Shown here piece by piece: positions 5,496 to 9,698 of a DNA stretch of 9,698 nt. The stretch is from Erysipelotrichaceae bacterium. Lineage in GTDB: Bacteria; Bacillota_I; Bacilli_A; RFN20; CAG-826. The stretch spans positions 1 through 9,698 of the forward strand of contig JAAYDH010000016.1 of NCBI GenBank assembly GCA_012729405.1. Reading direction: 5' to 3'. The translations under genes and the position numbers were made by a program. The notes below the pieces were generated by a model that saw only the letters and a list, made by a program, of their open reading frames with translations, made no database searches and was not told the origin of the DNA. Each line of letters begins with the position of its first letter. Positions within the stretch are counted from its first letter, which is position 1.

Positions 5496-6494
5496 ATGCT
5501 TTATAAAACAATCAACTTATCTGCTATTGAACGCAACTATTGCCGAGCCCTTGAAAAATCAAAAAAATTTGTTTTCCCCGTCATTAAATCAAACGCTTAC
5601 GGATGTGGCTTAAAAGAGGTTGTTAAGACTCTGACTTCGAAATTCGATATTCCGCTTTTTTGCGTTTCTTCTCTTGATGAAGCGAGTGCGTTTCTTCGCC
5701 TCAAGGCGGGTTGTGATGTTCTTGTATTTGAAACACCTCGTAAACGACTAGTTGATCATCCAAACATTGTCTATTCACTCAATGATATTAAAGAAATCAA
5801 AACAATCTCGCATTTAAAAAATCGACGTGTCCACATTCAATATGATCTCGGACACCATCGCAGTAATATTTTCACAAAAGAAAAATTAGACGAAGCGTTT
5901 TTAATGTGCCAACAAAATGATATTCAAGTCGATGGTCTTTATGGCCATTTGCGTCTACACAGCGATAAAAAAGCGATTGGAGTAATGGAAACATTGTTCC
6001 CACATTATGAGGTTAAATATAAACATTTGTGTTCATCCGAAACATATTTAAACAATATTGGTAACGCAATCCGTATTGGATCGAACTTATATGGCGATGG
6101 TCTTGACCCAAAATTTGAACAAGCGATTGAACTATATACCTATGCTTCGCGAATTATCCGCGCTCATAAAGGGGACACTTTTGGCTATTACCCCGGCTTT
6201 ACAGCAACCGAATCTTGTTTGCTCGCCGAGCTTCCAATAGGTTACGCTGTTGGTTTCTTAAGAAACTACAGTGGCAGTATGCTTTATTGCAATAATCATC
6301 TTTATCCCGTTGTTGGAGCAATTTCGATGAATTCTTTACTCGTCAAAGTCGATCGCTATGTTCCAAAAAAGGCCAAGTTTTACTTGACCTCCAAAGATTA
6401 TCCGCTTACTTATTTCGCTCAAAACAACAGCCTCTATAATCCTGAGATGTTGCTTCTCTTTCACCCAGAGCACATCATTTATAAAAAGGATTAG
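5496..6494 (+). CDS. Divergent alanine-racemase-family PLP enzyme
   Basis: This 332-residue protein has the alanine racemase layout of a PLP barrel and a C-terminal beta domain. K31 in VIKSNAYGCG is the PLP lysine, R193 in IRIGSNLYG is the cofactor arginine, Y231 in GDTFGYYPGF fits the second catalytic base, and LPIGYAVGF matches the IPIGYADG motif. R122 fits the conserved arginine after the DxG motif. Departures are notable. The lysine that is carbamylated in classical enzymes is Q115 here, the SMD active-site motif is SMN (277-279), and the protein is shorter than the usual 360-390 residues with a compressed C-terminal domain. It may therefore act on another amino acid. AAAGGA (5482-5487) lies 8 bases before the ATG, 1 base after the acetyltransferase stop. 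Its stop overlaps the convergent arginase stop. Confidence 0.8.
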   Translation: MLYKTINLSAIERNYCRALEKSKKFVFPVIKSNAYGCGLKEVVKTLTSKFDIPLFCVSSLDEASAFLRLKAGCDVLVFETPRKRLVDHPNIVYSLNDIKEIKTISHLKNRRVHIQYDLGHHRSNIFTKEKLDEAFLMCQQNDIQVDGLYGHLRLHSDKKAIGVMETLFPHYEVKYKHLCSSETYLNNIGNAIRIGSNLYGDGLDPKFEQAIELYTYASRIIRAHKGDTFGYYPGFTATESCLLAELPIGYAVGFLRNYSGSMLYCNNHLYPVVGAISMNSLLVKVDRYVPKKAKFYLTSKDYPLTYFAQNNSLYNPEMLLLFHPEHIIYKKD

Positions 6495-7348
6495 ACTAGA
6501 GATTTAATTTTCTCAATTAGTTCAATAAGGAAGTTTAGTGTCTTGTCATTGTCATCATAACGAGGGTTATATTCCACAATATCAGCTGATGAGATTGTAA
6601 AGTTTGAAAATAAGTAGTCGACGATGATTCTTACATCGTCTTTTTTGAAGCCTTTTTCAACGGGAATGGAGACACCAGGTATAACAATCGGATCCAGCGA
6701 ATCTAAATCAATAGACACATGAAGTTTTTTGATTTTATCTGCAAAGTAATCTCTAATTTCTTCGAGTGTTTGATAGAGCCCCACTAGTTTAATATATGAA
6801 TATGAGAAATATTTAATATTGAGTTTTTCAATTATTTCTTGCTCTCCCACATCCAAATCACGAACGCCAAAAATGATAACATTTTCCTTTTTAAGCTTAA
6901 TTTTTTCGCGATGAAGATTGACCATCTCCGGATCTCCTTCACCAACAAGTGAGGCAAGAATCATTCCATGAATATTACCACTTTCACTAGTGACATCAGT
7001 ATTCATGTCCCCATGAGCATCAACCCAAATAACTCCGAGGTTTTCTTCTTGTGATGCAACTGCGGAAATAGAACCGAGCGCAACACTATGATCGCCACCA
7101 ATGACAAGGGGAAACTGACCGGTCCTGTAAATATAAGAAGTTGCAGTCGCTAGAACACTATTAGTTGCGATGACAGTGCAAAAATTTCTTAAATTCGGAT
7201 CGTTTTGTTTATCCTTAATGATTATTTCGGGCAAGAGAATATAATCTTCAAGTTTTTCTAAAACATAGTCTGCCCCATATTGGATGCCTTCAACATTGGC
7301 CCCATAATGAAGCGGAATAAGAATCGGCTGCACATAACGCTTACTCAT
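6491..7348 (-). CDS. Arginase
   Basis: This 285-residue ureohydrolase is predicted to cleave L-arginine to L-ornithine and urea with a two-manganese centre. The metal ligands are all visible: H87 in GGDHS, D110, H112 and D114 in VDAHGDMN, and D214 and D216 in SIDLDSLDP. The substrate segment SGNIHGM (H127) and the VEYNP motif (E259) favour arginase over agmatinase. It is slightly shorter than many bacterial arginases (about 300), with nothing essential missing. The start overlaps the end of the upstream carboxyethyl-ornithine synthase gene by 8 bases, and no good ribosome site is seen, so it is probably translated by coupling. Its product ornithine is the expected substrate of that upstream enzyme. 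The final codons overlap the convergent racemase-family gene by 4 bases. Confidence 0.93.
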   Translation of the reverse strand: MSKRYVQPILIPLHYGANVEGIQYGADYVLEKLEDYILLPEIIIKDKQNDPNLRNFCTVIATNSVLATATSYIYRTGQFPLVIGGDHSVALGSISAVASQEENLGVIWVDAHGDMNTDVTSESGNIHGMILASLVGEGDPEMVNLHREKIKLKKENVIIFGVRDLDVGEQEIIEKLNIKYFSYSYIKLVGLYQTLEEIRDYFADKIKKLHVSIDLDSLDPIVIPGVSIPVEKGFKKDDVRIIVDYLFSNFTISSADIVEYNPRYDDNDKTLNFLIELIEKIKSLV

Positions 7349-8300
7349 AATGGAAGCCCGGTTTGTTTAAGTAAGCAATTATATTTGATATGCAAGGTTG
7401 GTAAATGTATTTAGTAAAAGCTTTAGATATCTCTTTGCTGGCTGTTTTGTAGAAAAGTGATGGTGAATTGCTCAGACAGTAGTAAGCCACCCCTTCTGTA
7501 TAAGCAATTGGTTCGTCTGTATAGGTAAATTTTGTTCCATAGATTGCACGGCCTTGATGAGCGGCTGCATCAATTATTAGACAGTTCTTTTTTAGCATGG
7601 AGAGCTGTTCTTTGCTGACAATATTAATATTCGGTTGGTCGACTTGTATTCCGTTAATGATAATATCGTACTCAGAAATGGTTTCGTAAAACTCATTCAT
7701 TGTCTTGCGGTAAAACATTCTTATGGTTGGATTAAAAGCGGCTATAGCTTTGAATGCACCTTGGGAGACATTTCCCGAAGATAAAATGGCCACTTTTGTT
7801 GAGTGGGTAGGCATCTCTCCATAAGCCATCAAAGCATGATAAGTCGAACTAAAACCGGCAATCACACTATTTTGATAAATGAAATTTCGAGGAATATAAT
7901 CAAGATCATATACATGATGGTGGTAAAATAGTCTCGGTGTAATATTATCTAAATCGACAACTTTGATATCACGAGGAATGCATTCGTTTTCGTAAAAAGG
8001 TCTTCCAGATCCATAGGGGTGAGTCCAACCTATTATTGTTTGTCCTTTTCTCAAATATTGATAATCAGATGGCTGGAGTAATTTAAGAGAGAATATATAG
8101 TCACATTTCGCAAAAATATCGGCTCGAGACATTACCTGAGCCCCTTTATCAAGATAATCTTGGTCGGGGATTCCCATTTCAAGACCAAAACCACCTTCAA
8201 TTGCGATATCGTTTTCTAAATCTTTAATATCTTGTGGCAAGATAGCTACCCTCTTTTCCCCTGGGTAATTGGGCTTAATAAATCCTATTGTTATTTTCAT
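7341..8300 (-). CDS. ceo: N5-(carboxyethyl)ornithine synthase-like dehydrogenase
   Basis: This 319-residue protein belongs to the alanine dehydrogenase/transhydrogenase fold and looks closest to lactococcal N5-(L-1-carboxyethyl)-L-ornithine synthase (about 313 residues). That enzyme reductively joins ornithine to pyruvate with NADPH. Supporting features are the N-terminal GEKRVAILP (R17 fits the substrate arginine), K73 (SLK) and H94 (GWTHPYG) at the positions of the alanine dehydrogenase catalytic Lys and His, and the nucleotide loop AILSSGNVSQGA (171-182). Basic residues R198-K199 after the second strand would suit NADPH, and SNSPSLFYKTAS near the end matches the family. The first loop glycine is a serine (S174). 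AGGAGG lies 6 bases before the ATG. It leads an operon with arginase, which would supply ornithine. A saccharopine- or opine-dehydrogenase-like specificity is the main alternative. Confidence 0.78.
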   Translation of the reverse strand: MKITIGFIKPNYPGEKRVAILPQDIKDLENDIAIEGGFGLEMGIPDQDYLDKGAQVMSRADIFAKCDYIFSLKLLQPSDYQYLRKGQTIIGWTHPYGSGRPFYENECIPRDIKVVDLDNITPRLFYHHHVYDLDYIPRNFIYQNSVIAGFSSTYHALMAYGEMPTHSTKVAILSSGNVSQGAFKAIAAFNPTIRMFYRKTMNEFYETISEYDIIINGIQVDQPNINIVSKEQLSMLKKNCLIIDAAAHQGRAIYGTKFTYTDEPIAYTEGVAYYCLSNSPSLFYKTASKEISKAFTKYIYQPCISNIIAYLNKPGFHYE

Positions 8301-8306
8301 TCACTT

Positions 8307-8312
8307 CCTCCT
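8307..8312 (-). promoter_or_regulatory. Ribosome binding site of the ceo-like gene
   Basis: AGGAGG on the - strand, 6 bases before ATG 8300-8298. This gene has a conventional leader, unlike the leaderless starts at 2271 and 4994. Confidence 0.85.
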
Positions 8313-8318
8313 AAAAAC

Positions 8319-8340
8319 ACTTAATGTAAATACATTTAGT
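8319..8340. promoter_or_regulatory. Palindromic operator candidate over the ceo-arginase promoter
   Basis: ACTTAATGTA (8319-8328) and TACATTTAGT (8331-8340) form a 22-base dyad around AA, with 9 of 10 pairs matching. It covers the predicted -10 box (8328-8323) and part of the spacer, the classic place for a repressor. I do not recognise the motif; it does not resemble a CodY or Rex site, nor an ArgR box. Confidence 0.5.
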
Positions 8341-8350
8341 ATTTTATCAA
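8323..8350 (-). promoter_or_regulatory. Promoter of the ceo-arginase operon
   Basis: On the - strand, TTGATA (8350-8345) and TACATT (8328-8323) are separated by 16 bases. The -10 match is only moderate. The predicted start near 8316 leaves a leader of about 16 bases that contains the AGGAGG site. Confidence 0.5.
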
Positions 8351-8421
8351 AAAAAACTCTTTTTTCCAAATATCGCCCAATTGACAACACAATCTATTAT
8401 GATTGTGCTCTTAAATTCTAA

Positions 8422-9216
8422 TTGATAAACAACGGTGTTAAATATCGTGGAGTTTATTTCACTAATTACCGTTTGAGAAATCCGATGGAACCATATGACC
8501 TCTCCGGTCCATATATCGATTATTACACTGCCCAACCAGCTAATGGATATGAAATACTAAATACTTATTGGTTTAAATTTGAACCAATCACTTGGGATCT
8601 ACTATCAGTCAATGAACTACAAGGACCCCTCTTGGTGTCGCATTCTGTTCTTGATAGTCATGATTATCATCACGATGATTATCAAGTTAGTCCTTGGGAT
8701 CCATATTTTCCAGAAGAAGACCCTCCAGTTGAAGAAGAGACAGGCAACGCTAACGACTATTCAGCGAGCGATATTAGAAGTTGGCTCAATAATGAATTTT
8801 ATTCTTGGGCTTTCTCCACCTTTGAGAAATCAATGATTACAACAACGCTCGTTGACAACAGTCAAGCATCAACGGAAAATCGATACGGTCTTTCTCTCTA
8901 CCCTTGCGATGATACTAACGATAAAGTTTTCTTGCTTACTAGCAAAGATATTGTTAATTCTAGCTATGGGTTCTCAACTGAATACACTTCTTCAAATACC
9001 AGACAAAAAATAGGGACTGACTACGCAAAAGCTATGGGGTTACAAGATTATTTCGTTTCTGACTCTAGTATTTATGCTAATTTTTGGTTGCGCTCACCTC
9101 ATAATTTTGAGTGTTCTGTCGGACAAATTAGTTTTGATGGCGGTGCTTACGATTACCAAGTTAACGACACAACCTATGGAGTCGTTCCAGCGATTAGACT
9201 AGATATTAATCAATAA
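8422..9216 (+). CDS. DUF6273-type domain protein, probably lacking its N-terminus
   Basis: The frame encodes 264 residues from a TTG directly after an in-frame TAA (8419-8421). The family pattern is clear. YRGVYFTNYR (8-17) and TYWFKFEPITW (48-58) come first, then the substrate-like segment SASDIRSWLNNEFYSWAFS (114-132), DKVFLLTSKDIV (167-178), GTDYAKAMG (198-206), FWLRSP (221-226) and GVVPAIRLDI (253-262). DUF6273 proteins are usually longer and exported by a signal peptide or lipobox; none is present here. No ribosome site or correctly spaced promoter precedes the TTG. It is therefore probably the 3' part of a broken gene. Alternatively it starts at TTG 8422 or ATG 8485 as a cytoplasmic protein. 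Residues 79-106 are an acidic, His/Pro-rich insert. The function of this domain is unknown. Confidence 0.65.
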   Translation: MINNGVKYRGVYFTNYRLRNPMEPYDLSGPYIDYYTAQPANGYEILNTYWFKFEPITWDLLSVNELQGPLLVSHSVLDSHDYHHDDYQVSPWDPYFPEEDPPVEEETGNANDYSASDIRSWLNNEFYSWAFSTFEKSMITTTLVDNSQASTENRYGLSLYPCDDTNDKVFLLTSKDIVNSSYGFSTEYTSSNTRQKIGTDYAKAMGLQDYFVSDSSIYANFWLRSPHNFECSVGQISFDGGAYDYQVNDTTYGVVPAIRLDINQ

Positions 9217-9252
9217 AAACATTAGTTAAACTAATAGCAGATAATGTTTTTT
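9216..9252 (+). terminator. AT-rich intrinsic terminator-like hairpin after the DUF6273-type gene
   Basis: AAAACATTA (9216-9224) pairs perfectly with TAATGTTTT (9242-9250), and two more T follow. The 17-base loop contains part of a second perfect palindrome, ATTAGTT-A-AACTAAT (9221-9235). It starts at the last base of the stop codon. The stem is AT-rich, so strength is uncertain. Confidence 0.4.
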
Positions 9253-9371
9253 GGATAAACTCTTTTAATATTATTTCCTATAAAAAGTTTTCAAAGAAAA
9301 AACAGTAAGACATCTTAATTTATATTTTCCTAATCCCTTTTAAACGAACTTCTATTAGATATATTTCAGCA

Positions 9372-9403
9372 ATAAAAAGGCGGATAAACATCCGTCTTCT
9401 TAT
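9372..9403. terminator. Intrinsic terminator, probably bidirectional, between convergent genes
   Basis: AAGGCGGAT (9377-9385) and ATCCGTCTT (9390-9398) form a 9-base stem (one G-U pair on the + strand) with loop AAAC. Read on the - strand, the stem is followed by TTTTTATT, so it fits termination of the - strand gene ending at 9418. On the + strand only a broken T-rich stretch follows. Confidence 0.7.
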
Positions 9404-9417
9404 AAAATATTAATGAT

Positions 9418-9698
9418 TTACTCTTTAGGGGTGTCTTCTTTTTGTTCGACTGATTCACCCGGAGATTCTTTTTCCTTTAGTTCTTCTTTTTGTGGTTTTG
9501 CTTTAGGAGTAGGGGCCGGTTTAACGGGTTTTACCCATTCTGGAACCTCAAGTTGGACAAGACGGGCCTCATCTTTTAAAGCAAAAGCCATAAAGACGAC
9601 AGGAGCCACTGACAAGAAAACGAAGAGAGTGGGTAATAATGCCCCAAATACTAGGCCGCTGCTATTTCGAATGGAAGCCACCAACATTGTTAAAGCGG
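9418..9698 (-). CDS. Membrane protein with proline/lysine/glutamate-rich tail, N-terminus beyond window edge
   Basis: The - strand frame is open through the right edge of the window; the ATG at 9687-9685 is preceded by open codons (ALT), so the true start is probably outside. The visible part holds one or two hydrophobic segments, the clearer being ALLPTLFVFLSVAPVVFMAF (residues 16-35 from that ATG). A charged stretch KDEARLVQLEVPEWVKP follows, then a low-complexity tail rich in Pro, Lys and Glu to the end. Such a tail is probably disordered. I do not recognise the family and assign no function. A good terminator (9372-9403) follows 15 bases after the stop, which supports this being an expressed gene. 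Confidence 0.6.
   Translation of the reverse strand, partial: ALTMLVASIRNSSGLVFGALLPTLFVFLSVAPVVFMAFALKDEARLVQLEVPEWVKPVKPAPTPKAKPQKEELKEKESPGESVEQKEDTPKE

Noticed and set aside
6058..6240. 60-codon + strand open frame inside the racemase-family gene
   Set aside because: It lies in an alternative frame across conserved PLP-binding motifs, with no domain.
8381..8403. Promoter for the DUF6273-type gene built on TTGACA and TATGAT
   Set aside because: The spacing is only 11 bases, too short for a sigma-A promoter.
8347..8535. 62-codon - strand open frame over the DUF6273-type gene start
   Set aside because: It is antisense to the conserved N-terminal motifs and shows no family features.
8579..8836. 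85-codon + strand open frame inside the DUF6273-type gene
   Set aside because: It overlaps the conserved domain in another frame, and its hydrophobic look comes from the shifted read of acidic codons.
1..9698. TGA read as tryptophan, as in some Mollicutes
   Set aside because: TGA ends several genes at natural C-termini (127, 3389, 3649, 5494), and tryptophan positions use TGG.

Overview
This is an AT-rich stretch from a low-GC, Gram-positive-type anaerobe (Firmicutes or a wall-less relative; lineage inferred, not proven). The clues are AT-rich codon use, AGGAGG-type ribosome sites, sigma-A-like promoters, rubredoxin and rubrerythrin stress proteins, and a DUF6273-type protein of the kind common in uncultured gut Bacilli. 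TGA reads as a stop throughout and TGG encodes Trp. I see no RNA genes, insertion sequence, CRISPR array, attachment site or origin.

Region 1 (1-2210, + strand) is a tightly packed iron/redox operon. It holds the tail of a DUF134 (UPF0251) regulator, a NifX/NifB-type protein, a rubredoxin-helical-rubredoxin protein and a ferredoxin-rubrerythrin fusion. Both multidomain proteins carry a ribosome-site-plus-ATG signal exactly at a domain boundary, so each may also yield a free C-terminal domain.

Region 2 (2220-4875, + strand) is a three-gene operon joined by two ATGA stop/start overlaps. It encodes a NifS/IscS-type cysteine desulfurase, an 87-residue cytoplasmic thioredoxin with CPSC, and an exported thioredoxin domain (CGHC) fused to a CcdA/DsbD-type membrane electron carrier. 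Together these look like a complete path for moving electrons, or possibly sulfur, from cytoplasm to cell surface. This is the best candidate for an undescribed system here.

Region 3 (4960-6494, + strand) encodes a GNAT acetyltransferase and a short, divergent alanine-racemase-family enzyme. The first genes of regions 2 and 3 share the same start layout: a promoter with a 16-base spacer whose -10 box ends 6 bases before the ATG. That predicts leaderless mRNAs.

Region 4 (8350-6491, - strand) is a two-gene operon of an N5-(carboxyethyl)ornithine synthase-like dehydrogenase and an arginase. It predicts arginine to ornithine to a carboxyethyl-ornithine (opine-like) product. A near-perfect palindrome overlaps its -10 box.

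Region 5 (8422-9698) has a DUF6273-type protein that appears to have lost its N-terminus, and the C-terminal end of a membrane protein on the - strand. The 201 bases between them hold only two terminator-like hairpins.
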